Assembly: GCA_015501585.1 (NCBI GenBank)
Contig: JADNRY010000001.1
Span: 496,001 to 560,000, forward strand
From: Rhodocollybia butyracea
Lineage: Eukaryota > Basidiomycota > Agaricomycetes > Agaricales > Omphalotaceae
Length of the DNA stretch: 64,000 nt
Direction: 5' to 3'
Shown: in pieces, positions 49,927 to 61,760 of the stretch
Position numbering within the stretch: position 1 is the stretch's first letter
Layout of the letters: each line of letters begins with the position of its first letter
Notes under the pieces: generated by a model
The model's input: only the letters and a program-made list of their open reading frames with translations
Told to the model about the DNA's origin: nothing
Database searches by the model: none
Made by a program: the position numbers and the translations under genes

Positions 49927-50468
49927 CTTGCGCTATGCAGCGTGCAGGAGCGTTACTAAGGACGAGCCTTGGGGCGGTCTGGGTGACAGAGCAAAGCTGA
50001 GAACGAATCGCCACGGGTATTCTATAAGACTGGTAAGCCTCATATTCACTACCCGGATTAGACAAATATTCATACACATGCTAATTCGTTAGCTATTCCA
50101 TTCTCCATATAGAGCACGATTTTCCCAAACCAGGGACGTGGCGTGGGAAATAGAATACATCGTAGAAACATACTGACGGAAAAGGATTGGCTCAAGGTCT
50201 TCCGTCCGTGGCCTTGAACCTGTTGTGCGGCCACGTACTGCGGCCAAAGAAAGCTGATAGGCTAATGATAGGAAAAAAATCGTATTGAGTGTTTCTATCA
50301 TAAACTTGATTGTTGACTCGAAGAAGTACGTTGTTTCCCATGGATTGAAAAAGGTGCAGTTACATCCTCGGATTCGTTCAGCCTGAACAGAATAAACAAG
50401 TAAAATAAAATAAAATAAAATAAAATAACAGAATAAGGAAAAAAAAAAAAGCAGCTATGCAAACCACA
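49927..50468. other. Intergenic with a pentanucleotide microsatellite
   Basis: No gene is supported. An (AAAAT)n run at 50400-50428 and a poly-A run at 50440-50450 precede the tRNA. Confidence 0.5.
50400..50428. repeat. (TAAAA)n microsatellite
   Basis: Five to six uninterrupted copies of TAAAA lie just left of the tRNA gene. Confidence 0.9.
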
Positions 50469-50554
50469 TTCCGGAGCGGGGAATCGAACCCCGGGCTACT
50501 GTGCAAATCAAACGTAATGAAAGACAGCGATGTTAACCACTACACCACACCGGA
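50469..50554 (-). tRNA. tRNA-Glu (anticodon UUC) with 14-nt intron
   Basis: Reading the minus strand from 50554, the acceptor TCCGGTG pairs with CTCCGGA except for one T-T mismatch at 6:67. The D arm GTGTAGTGGTTAAC contains box A. The anticodon stem GCTGT/ACAGT encloses loop CTTTCAC with anticodon TTC. A 14-nt intron (50504-50517) sits one base 3' of the anticodon, the canonical site. The T arm CGGGG-TTCGATT-CCCCG is perfect and the discriminator is A. Without the intron the tRNA is 72 nt. It lies 99 bp upstream of VPS29. Confidence 0.9.
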
Positions 50555-50653
50555 CTTATTAAATATGTTCTAAAGGTAGTCATAATCCTTTTTTTGCTGC
50601 AGTTTATGTAAATCATAACGCGTGACCTCATCTCTTAATCGTTACTACTTACC

Positions 50654-51568
50654 ATGGTCCTTGTCCTTGTTCTCGGAGACCTACACATCCCTCACCGAAT
50701 CCATGACCTACCGCACAAATTCAAAAAGCTTCTCGCGCCCGGGAAAATCGCCCAAGTCTTATGTACTGGAAATGTCTGTGATAGAGAAACAATGGAATAT
50801 CTCCGGTCGATAGTCGGCGGAGCTGGAGCCGAGGTCAAGATTGTTCGAGGGGATTACGACGAGGTATATTTCTCACCCAATCGTCAAACTTATGCCAACT
50901 TTAATCTACAGCTTCCTGACCATCCATCATCATTAACAGTAACTCATTCTAATAATCTTCGTATTGGTCTCATCCACGGGCACCAATCGCTTCCACTAGG
51001 CTCGCTAGATTCTCTTTCCGCCATTGCACGCCAAATGGATGTAGATGTTCTCATTTCTGGAGGAACACACGCTGTCCAAGCAGTCGAATATGACGGAAGA
51101 TTTTTCTTGAACCCCGGGACAGCAACTGGCGCTTGGACTGGCGCTTGGAACGGTGCCAAACCGGGTTTCAATGGGTTTAGCAATGGTGCTGCGTCGTATT
51201 CGCCGTCTACAAATACAAACGGGGCGAATGGCGAAAAGACTGCGGAGGGTATAGTGGAAGGAATCAAAATGACTAGTCCGAATGGCGATCCTACACCTAG
51301 CTTTGCATTGATGGATATTCAGGGAACGGTAATCGTTACTTATGTCTATCAGTTCTTGGATGGCGATGTCAAGGTTGAGAAGGTTGAATGGAGGAAACCG
51401 GATGGCTATGGCGGCGATGAACGCGTAGGAGGTGAGTTTTACTGAAGATTTAATTCCTCGTCTCTAACTTTCCCTTATCCAGCTAAAACACCAATGACTC
51501 CGGGAGTTATGCCTCAAAGTATACCTAGTCCTGCACCCACCAGTCCGTCTGTTGGCGCTGGCTGGTAA
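50654..51568 (+). CDS. VPS29: Retromer subunit Vps29
   Basis: Phosphoesterase-fold subunit of the retromer, which recycles cargo from endosomes to the Golgi. Two exons (50654-51431, 51483-51568) give about 287 residues. The fold motifs are LVLGDLHIPHRIHDLPHKFK, LCTGNVCDRETMEYL, IVRGDYDEVYFSP, LRIGLIHGHQSLPLG, VLISGGTH and FFLNPGTATGAW. The human protein has SGHTH where this one has SGGTH. An insert rich in Asn, Gly and Ser follows the NPGTATGAW motif, making it closer in size to yeast Vps29 than to the animal protein. The second exon encodes a Pro/Ser tail ending SVGAGW. This gene is the parent of the pseudogene fragments at 54905 and 58777. Confidence 0.95.
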
Positions 51569-52950
51569 GCAACGACTGTACAATATGTAATTTATGCGAT
51601 GGAATTTCTGGATACGCGCTCACTCTGTCTCTGATCTTAGCACTATCGCTCCTCGTTTTGTTACTATGCGGTCCAGCTCTCTCGCAGCCGTGTCGCTACG
51701 ATATGCAAGCCTTTATACCCGAGGTAAACAAGTTCTGTCGCAGGTGAGGAGCCCGGTATACACTCAAAGTCGCGTTGCGTTCAGAACTCAGTGTTCCCCA
51801 TTGCTACGTCCAACACAGTAGCCCAGGGCATTGTATGCAGCCTGAATTCTTTGACCTGGTCAGCTTTAAATCAGTCAAAGAAGTATGGGACAAGATAAAA
51901 CGGAATCCACTAGAGGCAGAGCGGGTTATACGTCGCGAAACATAATTGAGAAGCTAGAATATCACCATCGAACATACCGAGCAGACAAAACGTAGCGAGA
52001 GTAAGCTTGTTCGTGAAAGAGCGCTAACCGAAGATTCAAAATCAAGTAAATTTTGATCCATTTGATATCCTCTTCAAGAATACGCCCGAGCCTTTTCTTC
52101 TCCGCTATTTTGGTGGTTTCCATCGAGGTGCATACAGCTGATCGTTAATCTGCGAAGGTTATACGTTTTCGCGTCGCTGGAAGAAAGAAAGAAAGAAAGA
52201 AAGAAAGGAGCTGGTCTTTATCTACAAACGCGATCAACAAAAACGCAATCTTGATACAACAGTGTATACTACCACATCGGTTCAAATTTCCTAGAAGTAT
52301 CAGCTGGGTTTCGGGACACTCGGACGAGGTCGCAGAAACCGTTTGGAAAGGAGAAGCTTCTTTGGATCCCTTCGATGCGATCAGTCCAATATCATGTTTG
52401 GAGATGTCTATGAACACTGACCGAGTCAGTTATCGTCGAATCAGTAGTTCGCCAAACAGTGCATTTAATAAGCACCGAGAACTAGTTGGTAACGTATTCA
52501 TCAAACTCTCAATCTAGTATCTCGTTCATTGCCTCCACAGATTGGTCTCTTCGTAATTCATCAATCTCTTCTGAGCTTACATCTCATCTCTCATCTTGAT
52601 AGTTTGAGATCTACTACGATCAAAACCATCCTCCTCTTCACTCTATCCTCTCCAGGACTGCTGTAAATGAGAAATATCGGAGATGAAACATTGATACCTT
52701 AGTTCCTCCAACCGTCTCAGCCGGGTAACCATCCTTGCACTGAGCCTATATATAAAGCGAAAGAGATCCGACGTCTTTAAATCCTCCTTGTCATCTCATA
52801 ATTTTGTGAAGACACGGGCCATCTTTCTTCTGGCTGCGTTTCATTCGTAAGTGCTTAGTGCACGCTCATCTCTTCATCTTACCCTCCACTCTTGTATCTC
52901 GTATAGGCCAACACATCTCGTCCTCTGTTTTCGCTTTCCTTAAGCCTACG
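51569..52950. other. Intergenic, no supported gene
   Basis: A plus-strand frame at 51666-51821 (MRSSSLAAVSLRYASLYTRG) looks like a mitochondrial presequence but ends after 51 codons with no continuing exon found. A (GAAA)n microsatellite lies at 52181-52207. The rest is featureless. Confidence 0.4.
52181..52207. repeat. (GAAA)n microsatellite
   Basis: About six uninterrupted GAAA copies on the plus strand. Confidence 0.85.
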
Positions 52951-54703
52951 ATGATACAGACGCTCCTTAATCTACATTCTCCAGGTGAATTCTCTGCTTT
53001 GACGTCAGTCTCGGTGTCCCTTTACATCCTTTCGTTTGTCCGGAAATGCTAATTTCTCGAGTTCATGCAGAGACGTTCCTGTAGTGAGTGGGCAGCTAAA
53101 GATGTCGTCGTAAATTGCTGATGATGTGTTCAGTTTCTCGGGTTTGGGATGAACTATTTCCTACAGGGCGTACTGTTCGTTCAAGTTTGTATGTCTTTGA
53201 TACGCCTGATGAAATCATAAAATGATAAATTTGTATAGGGTTGTACTACATCTCATTTCGCGACACAGATCCTCGCTACATAAAGATCACAGGCCAGTTT
53301 TGAAGCTTTCGTTTTTCTGCGGGAGTCTTAAGACTCAGCTATTTCTAGTGTTTTCTTGTCTCTTAGTAGAAATCTTATCAACTATACTCGCCACTACGTA
53401 TGTTCTCTATAGTATAATCGTGGTAGGAGGCATGTCATTTGAAATCACGTATGTGGGGTTTAGAGTTATGGGTCTCTTGGCCGGTTTAGGTATGTGCATA
53501 ATTATTCCGCATAATTATTCCATGTCTTGTTCTTATACTCTATAGTTTCTACAATGGTTCATGCATGTTACTCCTGGCGAATCCATTTTCTTGGTGGCCA
53601 CCGAGTGATAGTTATCATCATTCTCGGTCTATCAGCTCTGCAGTGTATAATGGTTTCACTGTCTGGTTTCGGAGTATGTTTATGTTCTTGTGCTTGTTTA
53701 AAGACCTCGACTAAAGCCAATCATCTCGACTTACTACCTAGGCCTTTCAAGACAAGGGTGATGATGGGTTTCTGGGACTCGCAATTGTCTTGAGTGCATC
53801 TGGCTCGGAGAGTTCCACCGTCCTTGCTATCAATGCGGTAAGTTCCGCTGAGAATCTTTTTGTTCTAATAAATGCTCACGTATGTGCAGGTGTGGTTAAC
53901 TGGGACAGCTATTTGTGACATTATCATTGCAACGACTCTTCTTCTTCTGGTTTGTTTATCATACGATCAAGTTGCTGCTTAATTTAACTGATGACGGTAA
54001 CTTTCTTGCAGCTAAGACGAACGACCGACCGCTTTGAGAGAGCGCCAGCTACGCTGGACTCAAATCGACTACTGGCAAGAATTGAGAAGGTCATTGGTCT
54101 CGCAATTGACACAGGGATGATTACCGCTATCGGCGCAACCATTGAGTTGTTTGTGTTCATCACTTTGAGAGAGACACTGCTTCCGCTTATTCTGTGAGTT
54201 GCAGGCCATCTATCCGAGTCCAAACTGAGACTTGATATTGTTTTGATGCATCAGGTTCTTCATGTTACCAAAACTGTAAGAATTTCACCTCTGCTCTTCC
54301 TTTTCAGATTCGGTATATGTTGTTACAACAGGTATGCAAATAGTCTAATGGCAACTCTCAATGCACGCCCGCCAACTACACCGGGCCGACGGCCTTTGCT
54401 ACGGTATGACAGCGTCAGCTTGAATAGTATCGAGATCGTTTCAGAATGCAAGTCGCCTATTGTTTCCAGCCATTTTGCCCTGCTAACGGTCATATAGCTC
54501 GAGAGAAGCGACCTTTCAATGCCCTTTCACTATCCACATTCGTCAATATTAGGAAACCTTCCACAAACAGATTAACTACGACTTTTAAACGGAACTCCAT
54601 ATTAGGTTTAAAGCATCCCAATCACCAATTCTCTCGTTTTACTCGCAATGCACCAGTGGCTCAGACTCTCACCCATGACGCCACGGAAAACTTCGAAGTA
54701 TGA
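52951..54703 (+). CDS. DUF6534 family multi-pass membrane protein (paralogue 2)
   Basis: Paralogue of the gene at 14189-16242, in the opposite orientation. Exons encode MIQTLLNLHSPGEFSALT, FLGFGMNYFLQGVLFVQV, YYISFRDTDPRYIKIT, VFSCLLVEILSTILATTYVL, STMVHACYSWRIHFLGG, CIMVSLSGFG, VIGLAIDTGMITAIGATIEL and YANSLMATLNARPP. The intron between KIT and VFSC appears to use a GC donor (ACAG/GCCAGT) and ends at the CTAG near 53345; the paralogue has GT there. The simple frame stops at 54497, but sequence resembling the paralogue's tail (FKRNSILGLKHPN against SPKRNSIMDLKSHD) continues to 54703, so one more intron near 54440-54500 is likely. Function unknown. Confidence 0.75.
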
Positions 54704-54904
54704 AGTACCTTCGCTGCATTACTACTTTAGGACATGACGGACCTTGTTTGAAAACCTACCTACCTCTCTCTTGCTTTTGCTACCGGGAACTATTTCGCAA
54801 CGTATTCTCAAGCTGGTGTATATTATGTGTGGTACCTTATAATGTCCTTATTGACAAAAGTCTCTTGCTGCTACAGCTCGAATTTGACACGCGCCCTCCA
54901 TGGC

Positions 54905-55510
54905 AGAATCACCATCCTTGTTCCTGTCCTGAGAAACCTATGCATCGTCGCATCCACAACCAGCCGTCCAAATTCAAAAAGGTCCTCCTACGCGGAGATT
55001 TGCCGATCCAGAAATGCGATAGAGAAACAATGCAATACTTGGGATTGATAGTGAGCCGAGTCACGGCCTTCCGTTCGAATAATCTCCGTATTGGCCTCCA
55101 TGAGGACCAACTTCTTTTACTAGTCCATTAGCATCTGTTTTCACAGGCGCGCACCAAGCGGAGGATGTGATGTTTATCTCTGGTATGGAGCACGCGGCGT
55201 CTAAACACCTCCCTCTGCGGGGCTTTGAGGGATAGTACGCCGAACCTCTTAGGGTGCTTTACACCTACAGCCGAATACTATGAGATAGGGGGTTGATAGA
55301 TCAACAGAAAACGGTAATTGTTTCTTCGGGTTTTGGATGGCGACGCCAAGGTTAAATTGAAGGTTGAATGGTGGCCAGATGGCTATGGCGACAATGTGGG
55401 TTCACTGAAGATTTAATCTCTCGTCCCTACTAATCTCGCTTGTCCAAGCTAAAACACTAAAGTTGTGCCTCAAATAAAGTCCTGCCCTATGATAGTCCGT
55501 CTGTTATTGC
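54905..55510 (+). pseudogene. VPS29 pseudogene (unprocessed copy)
   Basis: Stretches match the parent gene in order: PSKFKKVLLRGDLP against PHKFKKLLAPGKIA, CDRETMQYLGLIV against CDRETMEYLRSIV, SNNLRIGL identical, and VMFISGMEH against VLISGGTH. The 3' part (55313-55510) matches parental coding DNA, the region of its intron (ACTGAAGATTTAAT) and second exon (GCTAAAACAC). Retention of the intron indicates DNA duplication, not retroposition. Deletions, frameshifts and stops abolish coding, for example loss of most sequence between IV and SNNLRIG. It lies 3.3 kb downstream of the parent. Confidence 0.9.
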
Positions 55511-55897
55511 AGCCAGAGTTTGTTAATATACTGGCAGAGTTGGATTACAGAGTACTAGTCTTTCACCTATTCCGCGTGAACAGAGCCGCTGCCCTCGGTT
55601 TGCACTCAAGGCTGATAGTGGTTCGGAGTATTTAAACTGAACGCGACCTCACTCGTCTATGCGCCGAAAAATGTGCTGGGTAACACCATTTTTTCACTTA
55701 ATCAAGCTCGTATACAAGCGCAAATTAACGAAACAAATACCCAAGTACTCATGAGAGGGTATGGTATACGAGTATCAATGGAGCTGATGCTTTTGATAGT
55801 AGTGGCAACGAAGCTAAAAGGCTAACTCTTTTACTCGCTGTCCACGGCAGGGATAGGAGTATCGGGAACACACTCCACGCCAAACGAAAGCATCTAC

Positions 55898-56015
55898 TAG
55901 ACTCGAACCAGTCTCTGCTGCCTAGTCGTGAGTTGATATCACTCCCTCGGCAGCTTCGCTGACTCCATCTTTGATCGAGCTTCATCAAAGTGCAGAAAAG
56001 TGCTGGCTCGAGCTA
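55898..56015. mobile_element. 118-bp MITE, copy 3 of family M1, with 9-bp TSD
   Basis: Starts TAGACTCGAACCAGTC; its reverse-complemented end reads TAGCTCGAGCCAGC. It is flanked by AGCATCTAC at 55889-55897 and 56016-56024. The homologous position in unit B (about 60099-60108) has one copy of this site and no insert, an internal empty site. The insertion falls at the start of what corresponds to exon 3 of the secreted gene, disrupting it. Confidence 0.88.
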
Positions 56016-56839
56016 AGCATCTACAGAGTGTCACTCAGTAATGAATTCTGAACAAGTTGAACATTTTTCGCCTTACCTTTTATTTCACAGCAGAAAGCTT
56101 GTTCCACATCAGAGCTATGAATACAACCGTAAATATCAAGCTTGACACGTTTACCAGAATAAAATCGCTTACTACCAGGATTTGTTCAAGGGAAGAACCC
56201 TACAAGCCCCGTCGGGAGCACCGACCAGAGTAGCGATGCTGTCATCGCAGCACATGGAAAGGCAAGCACCAGAGGGACAGGCATAGAAAGCCTGGCAAAG
56301 AGCTGCAGGAGACTGAGGACAGAGGGGAGATGAGAAAGAGTGGGCAGCTTCGGGGGAGCCGGAAGAGGGGAAATGGGGCTCGCCGGAGCAGCCTGGTGAG
56401 GGAATCCAGGGAGCCCGGGAAGAGGGGGGAGAGGAAGGGAAGGGGGGATTGGGCCTGGTGATGGGGGGTGAGCAGCTTGGCGAGGGAGAGGAACAGCGGG
56501 GAGAATGTGCAGAGGAAGAGTGGGGGGACCGGGTGTTGGAGTAAAGTAAAGAAGTCGTCGAATAAAGTTTAACTTCACTCCGGTCTATAGCAGAGAAGCC
56601 CTAGTAAACGCCTGTAAATGTGCAGGGGAAAAATCATATTGTAAGCTACCTTCAATAAACCTGGCTACAGCTACAGAGAATATGCGGAATAATATACATA
56701 AAACATAAAGTAAAACACGGGAATAGATAAATCCTGCATTGCGTGCACTCCGGGGGAGAATAAACAACCGAAACTACCAGAGAAACTTCAGCGAGCAGTA
56801 CCGATTGCTCACCCGACATTAATATCTCCAACACCGGGG

Positions 56840-57240
56840 AGAAGAACAGGTCCTGGGCTAGAATCGGAACTGGAGGACCGGTGGGGGGACCAGGGAAAAG
56901 AACAGGCCCTGGGGATAGAATCGGAACTGGAGGACCGGTGGGGGGACCAGGGAGAAGAACAGGCCCTGGGGCTTGAATAGGCCCTGGGGATAGAACAGGC
57001 CCTGGGGATAGAATCAGAACTGGAGGACCGGTGGGGGGACCAGGGAAAAGAACAGGCCCTGGGGCTAGAATCGGAACTGGAGGACCAGTGGGGGACCAGG
57101 GAGAAGAACAGGCCCTGGGGCTTGAATAGGCCCTGGGGATAGAACAGGCCCTGGGGATAGAATCGGAACTGGAGGACCGGTGGGGGGACCAGGGAGAAGA
57201 ACAGGCCCTGGGGCTAGAATCGGAGCTGGAGGACGCCGGG
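56840..57240. repeat. Minisatellite in the decayed secreted gene
   Basis: Imperfect tandem units of about 20-60 bp built from GAACAGGCCCTGGGG, ATAGAATCGGAACTGG and AGGACCGGTGGGGGGACC. Units of two lengths alternate, suggesting expansion by unequal exchange or slippage. Confidence 0.85.
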
Positions 57241-57319
57241 GTCGGGGGACATAATGGCCAGCTGGGATAGCAGCCGTGAGAGTAACAAAAGTGACAACAA
57301 AAAACAAGTTTAAAATGCA

Positions 57320-58134
57320 TAATGAGTGCGTGCGAAGAGTACTTGAACGGATACGTTGACTGTTCAAGTGGGAAAGTGAAAGAGATCTCAAAACAGCTTT
57401 TGTACCCTTTCGAGCCGCTGATGCCACTGGGCCCGAGCTGTTCGGTTGCTGCCGGCCCCAGATTGGATATATTTACCTCGTTAATTTACCTTCAACGAAG
57501 ATCATTCAATTTGAAGAAGGATCACCAATCCATTCATGCACGTATATATGTAAGCAAAGGCTTCTTGGAACACACCGCTCTATGAGCTGTGTGAGATTCG
57601 ACATGGATTAACTCCACTGTTGAGCGGTTTTAGAGCAAAAAATCAAAGAGATGCCTACATCGAAGACAGGCGGTCTCCTAAGCTTGTTACACAACTCAAA
57701 ACGAGTGAGTTATGTATGCTCAACAGGGAAAGTTACTCTCACCCGGCGCATTTAAGAATATAGTATTGGATGTTTTGAAAAATGAGGTAAACGTTTTTGG
57801 CTTCGAAGAAAGATTGCTCTCTGTATATGCACACTCCCTCGTATAGGAATGAACGGGTCTTGAACATGGCACAGTCCATCTAGGTACTTACACTAATTAA
57901 GAATAAGCCAATGATATAATACGCTTTGACAGTTCCAAAATTGGTTACTATCGATCCAGGTTATCACGGTCCACTATTGAGAGTGCCGTCTTACCGGACC
58001 ACTGCATATGGAATGAATAATAGCAAAGACAGTATCATGATCATTTACTGAATATACGATTCATTGTCCAACAGGTTTCCAAAAACGCACCGGCCTTCAC
58101 TCCATTTATCCAGACAGCTCACCCCTTTCCCTGC
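57320..58134. other. Unit A spacer, no gene
   Basis: Matches unit B at about 60802-61755 with small insertions and deletions. No coding frame is supported in either copy. Confidence 0.5.
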
Positions 58135-58767
58135 TTCCTTACTTCGCCTCGTCAACCAATGCATCAAAAATCTCTACTGCACGCTTGAACTGAGCTTTCT
58201 GCTCGGCGGTCGGCTGGACGGAGGAAGATCTGTAGGACAAACACGTACTTAGTACGTATATTCGACGGGGAAAGAGGGGGAAAGGTGAGATAACGAAATC
58301 CTTAGTACTTAGTAGAGGTAGAAAAGCGGGCCCTTCGTATCAACGGAACCGATGGATCGCCACGGGAACGACGGGTAGTAAAATAGACAGAAACAGATAA
58401 GAAAGAGAATGGAGCGGAGGAGGACTGCGTGGGGTAGCAGATAATGATCAACGATTTGAACAAACTCACCCAAGCTGACCATTGACCCCGCTCGGTCCAC
58501 CATTATACCAGTGCACTGCAGATCGTCGCTACCCCAGAAGATACTGGTATCAAGTTTGTAAATATCCTCACTACCCGGGGGCTGTTCTGTGGGCAACTCC
58601 TTCAGGATACCGTGAAGTTCATCAATAAGCGTTTCAGCTGATTTGGTTGATGAATCAGAGCCGCCTAGGAAAGAAATTAATTTGTTGGATTGATTTGTTA
58701 GATATGCCAACAGCAGAAACAGCGCTGAATAAAATGGTACCGACCTGATAACTTGACTTCCGCATTA
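58135..58767 (-). pseudogene. 5'-truncated copy of the conserved hypothetical gene
   Basis: Matches the 3' exons of the gene at 61761-62590: SDSSTKSAETLIDELHGILK, PPGSEDIYKLDTSIFWGSDD and RAVEIFDALVDEAK. The first exons are missing because the duplication ends at 58767. A 4-nt insertion after DDLQ (at about 58512-58518) shifts the frame relative to the intact copy, so it cannot make the same protein. Confidence 0.85.
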
Positions 58768-58776
58768 GTTTATCGG

Positions 58777-59665
58777 TTTTCTACCGGGCAACGTCAGTGT
58801 TAAATTGAAGGCTGAATGGTGGCCAGATGTCCATGCGACAATCACTACGCCAGCGTCAAAAAATATCGGGCGAAATTATTGCCGAAATTATTGTTGTAAT
58901 TGCTTACCTTTTTCGATAGAGATTTCGCGTGTAAATCTTTGATAATTTCGGCTGAAAAATATACTGTAATTGATTATGTTTTTCAATCCGAATTTCACCA
59001 GTAATCTGTTATCTATTTCGTCCGAAAAAGATAATGAAATTCCTTATCTATTTCATTAAAAATTTCGCTCGAAATTATTACAAGGTAATAACTGGCCAAG
59101 AACTGGGAGGCTCGGTCATGTGATGCATCTGACAATACTTTAGGCGAATGTGAGAGCAGAACTGGACAGAGGTGTAGCAATTTTATGTCTGGGTGTGACT
59201 AGTGCAGCCATGCATGTACAGGATCCCATAAGTCGCGTTCAAAGACAGGAAATCTTGTCAGATGCATCACATGACCGAGCCTCCCAGTTCTTGGCCAGTT
59301 ATTACCTTGTAATAATTTCGAGCGAAATTTTTAATGAAATAGATAAGGAATTTCATTATCTTTTTTCGGACGAAATAGATAACAGATTACCGGTGAAATT
59401 CGGATTGAAAAACATAATCAATTACAGTATATTTTTCAGCCGAAATTATCAAAGATTTACACGCGAAATCTCTATCGAAAAAAGTAAGCAATTACAGCAA
59501 TAATTTCGGCAATAATTTCGCCCGGTATTTTTTGACGCTGCCGCAGTGAATCGTGGGTTCACTGAAGATTTAATATCTCGTCCCTACTAGTAATCTCTCT
59601 TGTCCAAGCTAAAACACTGAAGTTGTGCCTCAACTAAAGTCCTGTCTTATAGTCGGTCTGTTGTG
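58777..59665 (+). pseudogene. VPS29 3' fragment, second copy, split by foldback element
   Basis: Bases 58777-58842 match the parental KVEKVEWRKPDGYG region (here VKLKAEWWPD-like) and 59552-59665 match the intron and second exon (TTCACTGAAGATTTAAT, GCTAAAACAC). The 706-bp element separates the halves. Only the 3' end of the gene is present. Confidence 0.85.
58843..59548. mobile_element. 706-bp foldback transposon, 292-bp arms, 3-bp TSD
   Basis: Arms 58843-59134 and 59257-59548 are nearly perfect inverted repeats around a 122-bp centre. Termini are CACTACGCCAGCGTC and the complement of GACGCTGCCGCAGTG. AAT flanks both sides (58840-58842 and 59549-59551), and unit A shows the uninterrupted site (GCGACAAT then GTGGGTTCACTG). 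CACT(A/G) termini with a 3-bp TSD suit a non-autonomous CACTA (EnSpm-like) element; a Harbinger-type origin is the alternative. No transposase is encoded. Confidence 0.9.
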
Positions 59666-60038
59666 GCAGCGAGAGTTTGTTAATATACTGGCAGAGTTGG
59701 AGTACAGAGTCTTTCACTTATTTCGCTTGAACAGAGCCGCTGCCCTTGGTTAAGTTGCACTCAAGGTTGATAGATAGTATTTAAACTGAATGTAACCTCG
59801 TCTATGCGCCGATGCGGCTTGAATGGGATCAAACTAGGATAAGTATGCCCACTGAGGATGTATCCTGACCTTATGCGCCGAAGAAAGTGCTGGGTAACAC
59901 CACTTTATCCTCAATCAAACTTGTATATAAGCGCAATTAACAAAACAAATACTTTTTATCCCAGTTACTCATGAGAGGGTACGGTATACGAGTATCGATG
60001 GATGGTGCAGTAGCAACGAAGCTAAAAGGCTAACTCTT

Positions 60039-61760
<1,722 letters not shown>

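Larger units (their letters stand above)
55855..57319 (-). pseudogene. Decayed copy of the secreted Pro-rich / eight-cysteine gene
   Basis: Homologue of the gene at 60039-60801. The ATG context at 57319 (MHFKL) is kept, but an extra T puts the signal peptide ([10 protein letters not shown]) out of frame. The repeat region is different: a minisatellite of PGPVLLPGPPTGPPVPIL-type units. An unrelated stretch of about 250 bp follows (about 56580-56830). The cysteine module survives in another frame (FYACPSGACLSMCC, GAPDGACRVL), and exon 3 is interrupted by the M1 MITE. Frame changes in several places make it a pseudogene. Confidence 0.8.
55313..58767. repeat. Tandem duplication, unit A
   Basis: Direct-repeat partner of unit B (58777-62353). 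Shared blocks in the same order: VPS29 3' fragment; GGTAACACCA region (about 55680); secreted Pro-rich gene (minus); AATGCATAATGAGTG block (about 57313); conserved hypothetical gene 3' part ending at CTTCCGCATTA. Unit A carries the M1 MITE and lacks the 706-bp element. Boundaries are estimated by eye. Confidence 0.85.

Noticed and set aside
51594..51821. Small mitochondrial protein downstream of VPS29
   Set aside because: The frame ends after a presequence-like stretch and no continuing exon or homologue is recognisable.
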